A DNA stretch of 64,000 bases from Porphyrobacter sp. ULC335 (GTDB taxonomy: Bacteria; Pseudomonadota; Alphaproteobacteria; Sphingomonadales; Sphingomonadaceae): NCBI RefSeq assembly GCF_025917005.1, contig NZ_CP078091.1, positions 1,984,001 through 2,048,000 on the forward strand, given 5' to 3'. The notes under the pieces were generated by a model. It saw only the letters and a list, made by a program, of their open reading frames with translations. It was not told where the DNA came from and ran no database searches. Position 1 is the first letter of the stretch; each line of letters starts with the position of its first letter. Below are positions 44,086 through 53,547 of the stretch, piece by piece. A program made the translations under genes and the position numbers.

Positions 44086-45684
44086 ATGCTCGACTTCCCC
44101 TTATGGAAAAAGCTGTCCCTGTGGGCGACAACGCTGGCGGCATCGCTGCTGGCGCTGCCTTCGCTGTTCAATGTGGCGGGGCTGGATTGGCCCGCGTCAC
44201 TGCCGAACCCGCAGGTCAACCTCGGGCTTGACCTTGCCGGCGGCTCGCACCTGCTGCTCGAAGCCAAGGCGGGCGATGTGCGCGCCCAGCGGCTCACCAA
44301 CATGGAAGAGACCGTCCGCCAGCTGATGCGCAACGCCAAGCCGCGCATCCGCATCGGCGACGTGTCGACCGCGGGCGGCGAGCTGTCCTTCATGCTCGAA
44401 AGCGCGGCCGACATTGATCGTGCGCGCGGGCTGATCGAGCCGACCATGCAGGGCCAGACTACCGTGCGCGAGTGGGAATTGAAGGTGGTCGATGGCCAGC
44501 GCATGGTGCTCAGCCAGACCGATGCCGGGGTCAATCAGGCCATCGACGATGCGATGGACAGCGCGACCGAAGTGGTGCGCCGCCGTATCGACGAACTCGG
44601 CACGCGCGAGCCGACGATCATTCGTCAGGGCGACACCCGCATCGTGGTGCAGGTGCCGGGCCTTCAGGACCCCGAGGCCTTGAAGAACCTGCTCGGCCAG
44701 ACCGCGCAGCTCGAATTCAAGCTGGTCGATCTCAATGCCCTGCCCAGCAATGTGCAGGCGGGCATCGCCCCGGCTGGTAGCGAGATTTTCCCCTTCGCCC
44801 CCGGCACGCCGGAACAGGGCAGCTTCATCGCGGTCCGACGCCTCGGCGGCATTCGCGGCGACAATCTGACCGGCGCGCAGGCCGGGGTCGATCCGCAGAG
44901 CAACCAGAGCGTCGTCAACATTGCCTTCGATGCGCAAGGCGGGGCCAAGTTCGCCAAGCTGACGACCGAGAATGTCGGCAAGCCCTTTGCGATCATTCTC
45001 GATGGGCAGGTGCTTTCGGCCCCCAATATCAACGAACCGATCCAGGGCGGGCGCGCGCAGATTTCGGGTAGCTTCACGCCGGAAAGCTCGAACCAGCTGG
45101 CGATTGCGCTGCGATCCGGCGCGCTGCCGGTGCCGCTGGCGATTGTCGAGGAACGCACCGTCGGGCCGGACCTTGGCGCGGATTCGATCCGCAAGGGCCT
45201 GCTGGCGATGGGCATCGGCAGCCTTGCGGTGATCGCGTTGATGATCGCGACCTATGGCCGCTTCGGCGTCTATGCGACCGTCGCGCTGGTGTTCAACGTG
45301 CTGATGCTGCTTGGCCTGATGGCCGCGGGCGGGTTCACCCTGACCCTGCCGGGGATCGCGGGCTTTGTCATCACGATCGGCGCGGCGGTGGACGCCAACG
45401 TGCTGATCAACGAGCGTATCCGCGAGGAACGCGCACGCGGCCGCAAGGTGATCGCGGCGGTCGAGACCGGCTACAAGGAAGCAAGCCGCGCGATCTGGGA
45501 CGCGAACCTCACCAACGTCATTTCCGGGGTCGCGCTGTTCGCCTTCGGTTCGGGGCCGGTCAAGGGCTTCGCGGTGGTGCTGATTATCGGCATCATGACC
45601 TCGGTGTTCACCGGCGTGACGCTGACCCGCATGTTCGTCGCCGGTTGGCTGCGCAAGGCGCGCCCCAACGACATCAACATTTGA
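44086..45684 (+). CDS. secD: Protein translocase subunit SecD
   Basis: A 532-residue protein that uses the proton gradient to help pull exported proteins through SecYEG. N-terminal membrane helix, then VNLGLDLAGGSHLLLEA, the conserved D1 motif. The large periplasmic P1 domain follows, and five C-terminal helices include GFVITIGAAVDANVLINERI with the functionally important Asp. Somewhat shorter than the E. coli protein, as usual in alphaproteobacteria. Confidence 0.97.
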   Translation: MLDFPLWKKLSLWATTLAASLLALPSLFNVAGLDWPASLPNPQVNLGLDLAGGSHLLLEAKAGDVRAQRLTNMEETVRQLMRNAKPRIRIGDVSTAGGELSFMLESAADIDRARGLIEPTMQGQTTVREWELKVVDGQRMVLSQTDAGVNQAIDDAMDSATEVVRRRIDELGTREPTIIRQGDTRIVVQVPGLQDPEALKNLLGQTAQLEFKLVDLNALPSNVQAGIAPAGSEIFPFAPGTPEQGSFIAVRRLGGIRGDNLTGAQAGVDPQSNQSVVNIAFDAQGGAKFAKLTTENVGKPFAIILDGQVLSAPNINEPIQGGRAQISGSFTPESSNQLAIALRSGALPVPLAIVEERTVGPDLGADSIRKGLLAMGIGSLAVIALMIATYGRFGVYATVALVFNVLMLLGLMAAGGFTLTLPGIAGFVITIGAAVDANVLINERIREERARGRKVIAAVETGYKEASRAIWDANLTNVISGVALFAFGSGPVKGFAVVLIIGIMTSVFTGVTLTRMFVAGWLRKARPNDINI

Positions 45685-45697
45685 GGAGCACGAGACG

Positions 45698-46675
45698 ATG
45701 AAACTCCTGAAGCTCGTCCCCGACAATACCAACATCAAGTTCCTGAAGCTGCGCGTGCCGTTCTTCGTGCTCAGCCTGGTGCTGATCATCGGCAGCTGGG
45801 CTGCGGTGGCGGTCAACGGCCTCAACTTCGGCGTCGATTTCGCCGGGGGGCAGGAAGTGCGCATGACCTTCCAGCAGCGCCAGACCGCACCGATTGCGAG
45901 CTTGCGCGAACTGGTCGGCGGCCTCGGCTATGGCGATCCGGTGGTGCAGGAATTCGGCGCGCCCAATCAGGTGTCGATCCGCGTGGCCCTGCCTGAGGGG
46001 GTCGAGGATCAATCCGGTGCCGCAGACGCGATCGGCGACAAGGTGATCGCCACGATCAAGGCCGAATACCCCGACGCGCGCCGCGACGGTAACGACACTG
46101 TCTCGGGCAAGGTCGCAGGCGAGTTCCGCGATCAGGCGATCCTCGCGCTGTTGGCGGCGATGGCGGCGGTTTCGCTCTACATCTGGATCCGGTTCGAATG
46201 GCAGTTCGGCGTCGGCGCGATGTTCGCGCTGGTGCACGACGTGTCGGTGACGGTCGGATTGTTCGCGCTGACGCAGATGGAGTTCTCCCTCCAGATCGTC
46301 GCGGCGATCCTTGCGATCATCGGTTACTCGCTGAACGACACCATCGTGGTCTATGACCGCATCCGCGAGAACCTGAAGAAGTACCGCAAGATGCCGATGG
46401 GCGAGCTGCTCGACCTGTCGGTCAACGAGACGCTGGCGCGCACGGTGATGACCTCGCTGACGCTGTTCATCGCGCTGATCCCGCTGCTGATCTTTGGCCC
46501 GCCGAGCCTGTTCGGCATGGTCGCGGCGATCACCGTCGGCCTGTTCATCGGCACCTATTCGTCGGTCTACATGGCCGGTCCGCTGCTGATCTGGATGGGG
46601 GTGACCTCAAACAGCTTCGTGCCGACCGAGAGCGCGGTCGACCGTCAGGAAAAGATCGCGCGCGGGGAAGTGTAA
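45698..46675 (+). CDS. secF: Protein translocase subunit SecF
   Basis: A 325-residue partner of SecD with six membrane helices. FGVDFAGGQEVRMTF is the N-terminal motif. GYSLNDTIVVYDRIRENLKK contains the conserved Asp/Arg pair of helix 4 that takes part in proton use. Starts 13 bases after secD with GAGGAGC upstream. Confidence 0.97.
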   Translation: MKLLKLVPDNTNIKFLKLRVPFFVLSLVLIIGSWAAVAVNGLNFGVDFAGGQEVRMTFQQRQTAPIASLRELVGGLGYGDPVVQEFGAPNQVSIRVALPEGVEDQSGAADAIGDKVIATIKAEYPDARRDGNDTVSGKVAGEFRDQAILALLAAMAAVSLYIWIRFEWQFGVGAMFALVHDVSVTVGLFALTQMEFSLQIVAAILAIIGYSLNDTIVVYDRIRENLKKYRKMPMGELLDLSVNETLARTVMTSLTLFIALIPLLIFGPPSLFGMVAAITVGLFIGTYSSVYMAGPLLIWMGVTSNSFVPTESAVDRQEKIARGEV

Positions 46676-46690
46676 GCGGGAAGGCGGGGC

Positions 46691-47875
46691 TCAGGCCTCG
46701 CCGACCAGACTTTCATAATGCGCAGCCAGCGCAGCGGCGTTGGCCTCCCAGCTGAATGCTTCCGTCAGCGCGGCCACCGCCTCGCGCGGGGGCGGGTTGT
46801 TGAGGACGGCGTTGACCCCTGCCGCCACAGCAGCGGGGTTGCGCTCGACCAGCCGCCCTGCGGTATCGCTCGTGATCAGCTCACGCGCACCGCCGACATC
46901 GCAGGTCACCACCGGCGTCCCGCAGGCAAGCGCCTCGACCCAGGCATTGGCCAACCCTTCGTTGGCTGTGGGCAGCACCATCACATCGGCGGCGGACAGG
47001 ATCAGCGGCATGATGTCGTGATCGATCGATCCCGCGAAGTGCACCCGCTCGGCCACCCCCTCGCTCGCCGCCTGCGCGCGCAGCCGCGCCTCGTCCTCGC
47101 CCTTGCCGACCAGCACCAACCGCGCGCCCGGAATGTCGCGCAGCGCGGCAATCGCGATGCCTTGTCCCTTGCGCTCGATCAGCGCGCCGACGCAGGCGAG
47201 CAGCGGGGCATTGTCAGGCAGCGCAAAGCCCAGCTCCTCGCTCAGCTGGCGGCGCAGTTGCGGATGATCGAAGGGCCGGAAACGGTCACGGTCGAGCCCG
47301 GTGTAATGCACCGTGATCTTGCCCGCATCCATACCCATCGCCGCCATCTGCGCGGCGAGATCGTGGCTGACGGCCAGCAGCCCTGTGGCCGCGCGGGCAG
47401 CGTCCAGTATCTGCCTGCGGGCGAAATCCTGCGCGCCCCAGAACGTGATGTCGCTCCCGCGTGCCTTGATCGAAAGCGGCAGCTGCATTGCGTCGGCAAT
47501 CTCGGCAGCGGCGGGGCCATCGGGGAAGAAGAACTGCGCGTCAATCAGGTCGATCGGCGTTTCGGCGTGGATGCGGCGCGCCAGCGGTAGCACTGCGCGG
47601 GCGATGGCGGCTGCGTTGCGCCGCGCGCCGATGCGCGGGATCAGGGTGAAGCGCGGGCGGTGGACGGTGATGGCACCTTCCACGCTCACCTCCGGCAGAT
47701 CGGCAAGCGGGCGGTAGCGGCCCAGCGCCAGCGGCGGCAGGCCGATGGGATTGACCAGTGTCACCCGCCAGTCGCCGCGCTTCGCCAGCGCCTCGATCGA
47801 ACGCGCCACAAAGGTACCGAACCGCGGATTGACCGGGTTGGGGTAGAGCGTCGAGAGGACGAGGGCATGTCTCAC
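46691..47875 (-). CDS. GT4-family glycosyltransferase
   Basis: A 394-residue GT-B fold transferase (glycosyltransferase family 4). N-domain: LVLSTLYPNPVNPRFGTFVA; SIKARGSDITFWG in the middle. The C-domain has LLACVGALIERKGQGIAIAA, LVLVGKGEDEARLRAQA and the EX7E-type nucleotide-sugar motif in PTANEGLANAWVEALACGTP. Start is GTG 47875, where the fold begins; the frame upstream is Arg-rich antisense sequence. Convergent with secF. The acceptor glycan is unknown. Confidence 0.88.
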   Translation of the reverse strand: MRHALVLSTLYPNPVNPRFGTFVARSIEALAKRGDWRVTLVNPIGLPPLALGRYRPLADLPEVSVEGAITVHRPRFTLIPRIGARRNAAAIARAVLPLARRIHAETPIDLIDAQFFFPDGPAAAEIADAMQLPLSIKARGSDITFWGAQDFARRQILDAARAATGLLAVSHDLAAQMAAMGMDAGKITVHYTGLDRDRFRPFDHPQLRRQLSEELGFALPDNAPLLACVGALIERKGQGIAIAALRDIPGARLVLVGKGEDEARLRAQAASEGVAERVHFAGSIDHDIMPLILSAADVMVLPTANEGLANAWVEALACGTPVVTCDVGGARELITSDTAGRLVERNPAAVAAGVNAVLNNPPPREAVAALTEAFSWEANAAALAAHYESLVGEA

Positions 47876-47901
47876 GGTGCGGAGGTCTAACGCCGAAACA
47901 C

Positions 47902-48480
47902 TTAAAGCGGCCTGACCAGCATGAAGGCGACCGCGATCCATGCCGGATTGTCGACCACCACCTGCTTCTGCCCAGCACCCGGCGGCAGCAGGCCGACCAG
48001 CGTGCCGCGCCGGTCGATCAGCCGCCCGAAGGCGAAGCGCCCGCCGGGGCGGGGCAGCAGGCAATCGCGGTTGATCGCGCTTTGGGCGTGATCGGGATCG
48101 AGCGGGCGGAGCCACAGCAGATCACCGGGGCGATATTCGCCGACACTCTCGGTTACGGCGAGGACCAGCGGGGCAGGGCCATCCTCGCTGGCCAGATCGC
48201 TCGGCAGCAGCGCTTCGCGCGGGGCGGTAAGCGCATCCGGCCCGCCCGCACCGAGTTCCGCGACGATCTGCGCCGTGGCGGCGGCATCGGCGCGCATCAG
48301 GCTGGCTGGATCGATTTGCAGGGCGGCGGCAATGCGGTTCATCCAGGTGAGCGACAATTGCCGCATCCCTGTTTCAAGCCGACCGATGGTCTGCGCGGTG
48401 GTTGGCGGATCGCAGGCGGCGGCGAGATCGGCCAGTGTCAGCCCCTTGGCCTTGCGGATATCGCGGATACGGTTGCTCAT
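47902..48480 (-). CDS. XRE-family HTH regulator with S24-like C-terminal domain
   Basis: A 192-residue regulator. Residues 1-60 are a Cro/CI HTH (IRDIRKAKGLTLADLAAACD, QTIGRLETGMRQLS). The C-terminal part (EYRPGDLLWLRP, DCLLPRPGGRFAFGRLID) resembles the peptidase S24-like fold of LexA/CI repressors, but no Ser/Lys catalytic pair is evident. ATG 48480 or 48483. Upstream of and divergent from the DUF6456 gene. Confidence 0.8.
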   Translation of the reverse strand: MSNRIRDIRKAKGLTLADLAAACDPPTTAQTIGRLETGMRQLSLTWMNRIAAALQIDPASLMRADAAATAQIVAELGAGGPDALTAPREALLPSDLASEDGPAPLVLAVTESVGEYRPGDLLWLRPLDPDHAQSAINRDCLLPRPGGRFAFGRLIDRRGTLVGLLPPGAGQKQVVVDNPAWIAVAFMLVRPL

Positions 48481-48572
48481 CATACGCCTCAATTAACCGG
48501 ATTGGTTTCTTCTTTCCTACAGTTGCGCCGTGTTGGCAAGTCCCGCCGTGTTCAACACACGGAGGAAATGCC

Positions 48573-49055
48573 ATGAAGCGCGAGTTGGTCGAACGTGAAC
48601 TCACCCCGGAAGGGCCGCGCCGCCGGCCTGCTGGCCCCGGCGGGCTGCGATCCTCGCGTTCGGTCACGGTCAATCTTGCGGAAAGCCCGCTGGCCTGGCT
48701 CCACGCGCGCGGCCATCTCTGTCACCGGCTGTTTGATGCAGGCGAGGCGCTGCGCAGCGATTACGAGCGCGCGCAGCTTTCGGCGAGCATCACCATGCGT
48801 TGGGATCCGGTGCGGGTGAAATCGACCGGCGAGCGGGGCCTTGCGCCCAACGAGCGCCAGATTGCCGCCCGCCAGCGCTTCGATGGCGCGATCCGTGCGG
48901 CAGGCAAGGGGTTGGAGGATATCCTGTGGCGCGTGGTCTGCGCCGGCGAGCCGCTGCCCGAAGCGGAAAAGACCCTCGGCTGGCCCGCACGCAGTGGCAA
49001 GCTGGTGCTGCGTATCGCTTTGGAGCGGGTGGCGGAATTCTACCGGATCACCTGA
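48573..49055 (+). CDS. DUF6456-domain protein
   Basis: A 160-residue protein of a family found in Sphingomonadales and Rhizobiales. VNLAESPLAWLHARGHLCHR, LFDAGEALRSDYERAQLSAS, the RWDPVRV region and LEDILWRVVCAGEPLPEAEK are conserved-looking segments. In other alphaproteobacteria the DUF6456 domain is fused to HTH domains, suggesting a regulatory role. ATG 48573 has GGAGG about 8 bases upstream. Overlaps the glycosylase gene by 16 bases tail to tail. Confidence 0.82.
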   Translation: MKRELVERELTPEGPRRRPAGPGGLRSSRSVTVNLAESPLAWLHARGHLCHRLFDAGEALRSDYERAQLSASITMRWDPVRVKSTGERGLAPNERQIAARQRFDGAIRAAGKGLEDILWRVVCAGEPLPEAEKTLGWPARSGKLVLRIALERVAEFYRIT

Positions 49056-49648
49056 TCCAGTGCCGTGCGGACATTTGCGCGCAATTGCGGCAGCACCTCG
49101 GCCTCGAACCACGGATGTTTCGCCATGAATAGGCGCGATCGCCAGGCGGGGTGGGGGAGGGCGATGAAGGGCAGGTCCTCCCCGAACCGGCTCACCCGCT
49201 CGGCAAGGCTGAGGCGCTTCAGATGCGGCAGATAGCGCGCCTGGGCATGGATGCCGACGAGCAGCGTCAGGCGCCCGGGCGGCAGCAGATCGAGGATCGC
49301 GTCATGCCACTGCGGGGCGCATTCCTTGCGGGGCGGGGCGTCGCCACCGCTCGTTTTGCCGGGGTAGCAGAACCCCATCGGCATCTGCGCGACCTGAGCG
49401 GGATCGTAGAAGGTGGGTTTGTCGAGGCCCATCCAATCGCGCAGCCGGTCACCGCTATCGTCGTCCCACGGGACACCGCTGGCATGGACCTTGGTCCCGG
49501 GGGCCTGTCCGATGATGAGCAAGCGGCTGGTGGCGGAGAACTGCGCAATCGGGCGCGGGCCGCGCGGGAGGTGCGCTGCACACAGGGTGCAGGCGGCGAT
49601 CCGTGCGCGCAATGTCTCGATGCTGTCCCCCGGTGCGGGGGCGCTCAC
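49040..49648 (-). CDS. Uracil-DNA glycosylase-superfamily protein
   Basis: A 202-residue protein with the UDG fold motifs: LLIIGQAPGTKVHASGVPWD (motif A, GQAPG) and IALPHPAWRSRLFMA (motif B, HPAWRS in place of HPS). Cys12-type residues CTLCAAHL near the start could bind a [4Fe-4S] cluster, but the full set of family 4/5 cysteines is not seen. Activity on uracil is not proven; many members are unassigned. The start codon overlaps the ABC-F stop. Confidence 0.8.
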   Translation of the reverse strand: MSAPAPGDSIETLRARIAACTLCAAHLPRGPRPIAQFSATSRLLIIGQAPGTKVHASGVPWDDDSGDRLRDWMGLDKPTFYDPAQVAQMPMGFCYPGKTSGGDAPPRKECAPQWHDAILDLLPPGRLTLLVGIHAQARYLPHLKRLSLAERVSRFGEDLPFIALPHPAWRSRLFMAKHPWFEAEVLPQLRANVRTALDQVIR

Positions 49649-51477
49649 CCCTCGACCAGCTCGGCCAGCATCAGCCAGCGTTCCTCTGCCGCGTCCTTTT
49701 CAGACCGGGCGTTGGCGATGCCCTGGCTGATGGTCGCGAACCTTTGCGGGTCCTTGGCATAGAGCTCGGGATCGTTCAGCAACGCCTCGCCCTTGGCGAT
49801 TGCGGCTTCGAGTTCCGTGATCCGGGCGGGCAGGATCTCGTAATCGCGCTGGTCCTTGTAGGAGAGTTTGGCCGCTGGAGCGGGCGTTTTTTCAGGGGCG
49901 TTTTGCGCAGGGTTAGACCGGCTTTGACCCCCGCTAGACCCCGTCTTGACCCCTGCTAGAGGCGCTTTGCGCTTCGCTTCCCAGTCGGCATATCCGCCCG
50001 CCACAATATCCACCTTGCCCGACCCGTCGAGCCCAAGGGTGATGGTCACCGTGCGGTCAAGGAAGTCGCGATCATGGCTGACGATCAGCACCGTGCCATC
50101 GAAATCGGCGATGACTTCCTGAAGAAGATCAAGCGTTTCGAGGTCGAGATCATTGGTCGGCTCGTCCAGCACAAGCAGGTTCGCGGTCCGCGCAAATTCG
50201 CGTGCGAGCAGCAGCCGCGATCGCTCTCCGCCCGACAGAATGCCGATCTTGGTGTCGACCAGACCGGGATCGAACAGGAAGTCCTTGAGATAGGCGATCA
50301 CATGCTTGCGCACCCCCCGGACATCGATCCAGTCCCCGCCCTCGGCAAGGATCTGGCGGACTGTCGCGCCCGGTTCTAGCAGTTTCCTCTGCTGGTCGAT
50401 CATCACGCCTGAAAGGGTGCGGGCATGGGTGATGGTGCCGGTGTCGGGCTCAAGCTCTTTCGTGAGCAATCTCAGCAGGGTAGTCTTGCCCGCGCCGTTC
50501 GAACCGACGATCCCGATGCGGTCGCCATTCTGGATGCGCAGGGTGAACGGTTTGATGATCGGACGATCGCCGTAAGTCTTTGAAATGTTTTCCGCGACAA
50601 TCACCGACTTCGACTTGAAGTCGGCATCGCTGGCAAGCTTCAGCTTCGCCGTCCCCGCGCCCGAAATCATCGCCGCCCGCGTCGCTCGCATCTGGTAGAG
50701 CTTCTCAAGCCGCCCCTGATTGCGCTTGCGCCGAGCCGTCACCCCGCGCTCAAGCCAGTGGGCCTCCAATTTCAGTTTGGCATCTAGGCGATCCGCGTTG
50801 CGGGCCTCTTCGGCATAGACGGTCTCTTCCCACGCCTCGTAGCCGCCGAAGCCCACTTCCTTGCGCCGCAGGGTGCCACGGTCGAGCCACAGCGTCGCAC
50901 GGGTCAGGCGGGTCAGGAAGGTCCGGTCGTGGCTGATCGTGATGAACGCCCCGCGATAACGCGAGAGCCAGTCCTCCAGCCAATCGATCGCGGCAAGATC
51001 GAGGTGGTTGGTCGGCTCGTCGAGCAGGATCAGATCGGGTTCCTGCGCTAGCGCGCGGGCAATGGCGGCGCGGCGCCTTTCGCCGCCACTGGCGGTGGCG
51101 GCGGGGCGGCTCATGTCGATGCCGAGCTGCCCGGCAATCGCATCGACATCGTGCATAGCGGGGGCATCATCGCCGCTCAGCGCGAAGTCCATCAGTGTTT
51201 CGGCCTGCGTGAAATCCGGGTCCTGCTCAAGAAACACGATCCGCGTTCCGGGCTTGATCCGGCGCTGGCCGCGATCGGCATCGATCTGTCCGGCAACCAG
51301 CCGCAGCAGGGTGGTCTTCCCCGCGCCATTGCGGCCGATCAGCGCCAGCCTGTCACCCGGCAGCACATGGAGATCGATCGGCGCCGCGCCCGTCGTCGGC
51401 GTCGGACCGCCGAACAGCCAGCGCCCCCCCTGCTGGAGAGCGAGGCCTTCGAACGAAAAGATGGGGGGCTGTGCCAT
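49645..51477 (-). CDS. ABC-F family ATPase (Uup-like)
   Basis: A 610-residue soluble protein with two ABC domains and no membrane part. Walker A: IGRNGAGKTTLLRLV and VGSNGAGKTTLLRLL. Signatures: ASGGERRRAAIARAL and LSGGERSRLLLAREF. Walker B: LILLDEPTNHLDL and LLVLDEPTNDLDL. The Arg/Lys-rich linker sits between the domains (RGVTARRKRNQGRL). A Pro/Ala hinge leads to a C-terminal coiled coil (about residues 555-610), typical of Uup, which acts on ribosomes and DNA branch points. ATG 51477. Confidence 0.94.
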   Translation of the reverse strand: MAQPPIFSFEGLALQQGGRWLFGGPTPTTGAAPIDLHVLPGDRLALIGRNGAGKTTLLRLVAGQIDADRGQRRIKPGTRIVFLEQDPDFTQAETLMDFALSGDDAPAMHDVDAIAGQLGIDMSRPAATASGGERRRAAIARALAQEPDLILLDEPTNHLDLAAIDWLEDWLSRYRGAFITISHDRTFLTRLTRATLWLDRGTLRRKEVGFGGYEAWEETVYAEEARNADRLDAKLKLEAHWLERGVTARRKRNQGRLEKLYQMRATRAAMISGAGTAKLKLASDADFKSKSVIVAENISKTYGDRPIIKPFTLRIQNGDRIGIVGSNGAGKTTLLRLLTKELEPDTGTITHARTLSGVMIDQQRKLLEPGATVRQILAEGGDWIDVRGVRKHVIAYLKDFLFDPGLVDTKIGILSGGERSRLLLAREFARTANLLVLDEPTNDLDLETLDLLQEVIADFDGTVLIVSHDRDFLDRTVTITLGLDGSGKVDIVAGGYADWEAKRKAPLAGVKTGSSGGQSRSNPAQNAPEKTPAPAAKLSYKDQRDYEILPARITELEAAIAKGEALLNDPELYAKDPQRFATISQGIANARSEKDAAEERWLMLAELVEG

Positions 51478-51592
51478 GACCCGCGCCACCTAGGGGTTGG
51501 GCAGGCAAGCGACAAGCCCGCGTTCGGCACGCGGTTCAGTCGCGCGAAAGGCGAAGCGCGCCAAAGGCACGACCAACCGGAGGAAATGACCC

Positions 51593-52333
51593 ATGATTAA
51601 ACCCGCTCTCGCCCTTTTTGCCGCCACGGCGCTGACCTTGCCCGCCGCCGCCATCGCCGCCCCGCAGGTCGACATCGCCGCCACCGGCCCCGTGGTCGAA
51701 CTCACCGTCTACGAGAGTGTCGAGAGTGCACCCGATCTTGCCACCATCGGCGCAGGCGTCGTGACCAATGCACCCACCGCGACAGAAGCGATGCGCCAGA
51801 ACGCTGCCGAAATGACGAAGGTGATCGCGCGTCTCAAAGCGCTCGGCATTGCCGAAAAGGACATCCAGACGAGCGGGATCAACCTGGGCGCGCAGTACGA
51901 CTATACTGATGCTGGGCCGGTGTTCCGTTCCTATCAGGCAGGCAACCGCGTGAGCGTGATCCTGCGCAAGATCGACGATACGGGCCGCGTGCTTGATGCA
52001 CTGGTCGAGTCCGGCGCCAACGATCTCTCAGGCCCTGCCTTCAGCATCGAAAATGACACAGCCGCCAAAGAGCAGGCCCGCAGCCGCGCGGTCGCGCGGG
52101 GCGAGGCGCAGGCCAAGGCCTACGCAAAGATGCTCGGGTACGAGGGCGTGAAGGTGCTTGCCGTTTCGGAGACCGTCAGCAACAGTTTCCAGATCATCGA
52201 AGCGAAAATGGCGGTTGCAAGGGCTGCCGATGCGGCGGCGGCAACGCCGGTGCAACCCGGACAGATTTCCACCGGTGTGAACGTCACCATCACCTATGAA
52301 CTGGTCGGCAAGGCCGCCGCCGCAGCCAAGTAA
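51593..52333 (+). CDS. SIMPL (DUF541) domain periplasmic protein
   Basis: A 246-residue exported protein. A signal peptide in residues 1-23 ends near AAIAAPQV. The SIMPL domain follows: SAPDLATIGAGVVTNAPTAT, IARLKALGIAEKDIQTSGIN, and the AxxYAKMLGYEGVKVLAVSE region. Related proteins help resist oxidative stress; their mechanism is unknown. ATG 51593 has GGAGG upstream. Ends in an Ala-rich tail. Confidence 0.9.
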   Translation: MIKPALALFAATALTLPAAAIAAPQVDIAATGPVVELTVYESVESAPDLATIGAGVVTNAPTATEAMRQNAAEMTKVIARLKALGIAEKDIQTSGINLGAQYDYTDAGPVFRSYQAGNRVSVILRKIDDTGRVLDALVESGANDLSGPAFSIENDTAAKEQARSRAVARGEAQAKAYAKMLGYEGVKVLAVSETVSNSFQIIEAKMAVARAADAAAATPVQPGQISTGVNVTITYELVGKAAAAAK

Positions 52334-52380
52334 GCCATTCACGGCTTGTTCAATGGACATACGCTAGGCATGATCCTGTC

Positions 52381-52689
52381 ATGAAAGTCTTTCCTGCCAT
52401 CTTCCTTGCTTCCCTTGGCGCCTTCGCGCTGGTCAGTGCACCTGCGTGTGCGCAGGACCAGCCGCGCGGCGATCAGGGCGAGGCGCGGCGCGAGGCGCAG
52501 GCGGGCAACATCATGCGTTCGGGCGAAATCGAGGCGCGGATCCTGCCGACGATGCGGGATGCCGAATATCTCGGCTTTGCCTATGATTCGACCGCTCGCG
52601 CCTATCGCCTCAAGTTCATCAAGGACGGCCGCGTGACCTATGTCGATGTTGATGCCCGGACCGGGCGGATCATTGGCCGCTCACGTTGA
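52381..52689 (+). CDS. PepSY-like periplasmic protein upstream of two-component genes
   Basis: A 102-residue protein with a signal peptide (LVSAPACAQDQ) and one PepSY-like domain, ending YRLKFIKDGRVTYVDVDART GRIIG in style. PepSY proteins often sit next to PhoP/PhoQ-type systems and may influence the sensor in the periplasm. Followed, after 122 bases, by the response regulator. Confidence 0.8.
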   Translation: MKVFPAIFLASLGAFALVSAPACAQDQPRGDQGEARREAQAGNIMRSGEIEARILPTMRDAEYLGFAYDSTARAYRLKFIKDGRVTYVDVDARTGRIIGRSR

Positions 52690-52811
52690 TAGTGCGCTGA
52701 CATGCATGTTTCGCGGGGGAAAGCCGCAGGGTTGGCGCATGGCGCTCGCTTGACGCACTCGCGCCAAAAGCGCACGACCCGGCGCATCGCTAGGCAGGAA
52801 AATGGTGGATC

Positions 52812-53489
52812 ATGCGCATTCTGATCGTCGAAGACGAACCGACCCTTGGCGCACAGCTCAAATCGACGTTGGAAGGGCAAGGCTATGCCGTGGACCTGTC
52901 CACCGATGGCGAGGACGGGCACTTCATGGGCTCGACCGAGGATTATGACGCGGTGGTTCTCGATCTCGGCCTGCCCGAGATTGACGGGCTGACCGTCCTT
53001 GGCATGTGGCGGCGTGAGGGGCGCACCTTCCCGGTGCTGGTGCTGACCGCGCGGGACAGCTGGAGCGACAAGGTTGCTGGCCTTGATGCCGGCGCTGACG
53101 ATTATCTCGCCAAGCCGTTCCAGACCGAAGAACTGATCGCCCGTCTGCGCGCGCTGATTCGCCGTGCTTCGGGCAATACCTCGTCGGAACTGACCGCGGG
53201 CGACGTGCGGCTGGACACCCGCTCGGGCCGGGTCACGCTGGCAGGCGAGCCGGTGAAGCTGACGGCGCAGGAATACAAGCTGCTCAGCTACCTCATGCAC
53301 CACAAGGGCAAGGTGGTGAGCCGCACCGAGTTGATCGAGCATATCTACGATCAGGATTTCGACCGGGATTCCAACACCATCGAAGTCTTCGTCACCCGCA
53401 TTCGCAAGAAGCTTGGCGCAGACGTGATAACGACCATCCGTGGCCTCGGTTACAGCCTCGACGACCCCGCCGACCAGCCGCGCGCCTGA
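52812..53489 (+). CDS. OmpR/PhoP-family response regulator
   Basis: A 225-residue DNA-binding regulator. Receiver domain: MRILIVEDEPTLG (acidic pair), VVLDLGLPEIDGL (phospho-acceptor Asp), VLTARDSW (Thr) and DYLAKPF (Lys). Winged-helix output: LTAQEYKLLSYLMHHKGKVV, SRTELIEHIYDQ, then EVFVTRIRKKLG and IRGLGYSLDD. Paired with the sensor kinase that follows. Confidence 0.97.
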   Translation: MRILIVEDEPTLGAQLKSTLEGQGYAVDLSTDGEDGHFMGSTEDYDAVVLDLGLPEIDGLTVLGMWRREGRTFPVLVLTARDSWSDKVAGLDAGADDYLAKPFQTEELIARLRALIRRASGNTSSELTAGDVRLDTRSGRVTLAGEPVKLTAQEYKLLSYLMHHKGKVVSRTELIEHIYDQDFDRDSNTIEVFVTRIRKKLGADVITTIRGLGYSLDDPADQPRA

Positions 53490-53547
53490 GGCGGCTGCGT
53501 CTGGCGGCGACGCCCGCGCAACCTTGCCTGCTGGCGAGGGGGCTGGC

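Noticed and set aside
46676-46720. Terminator between secF and the glycosyltransferase
   Set aside because: GGCGGGGC and GCCTCGCC can pair, but the stem is short and there is no T-run.
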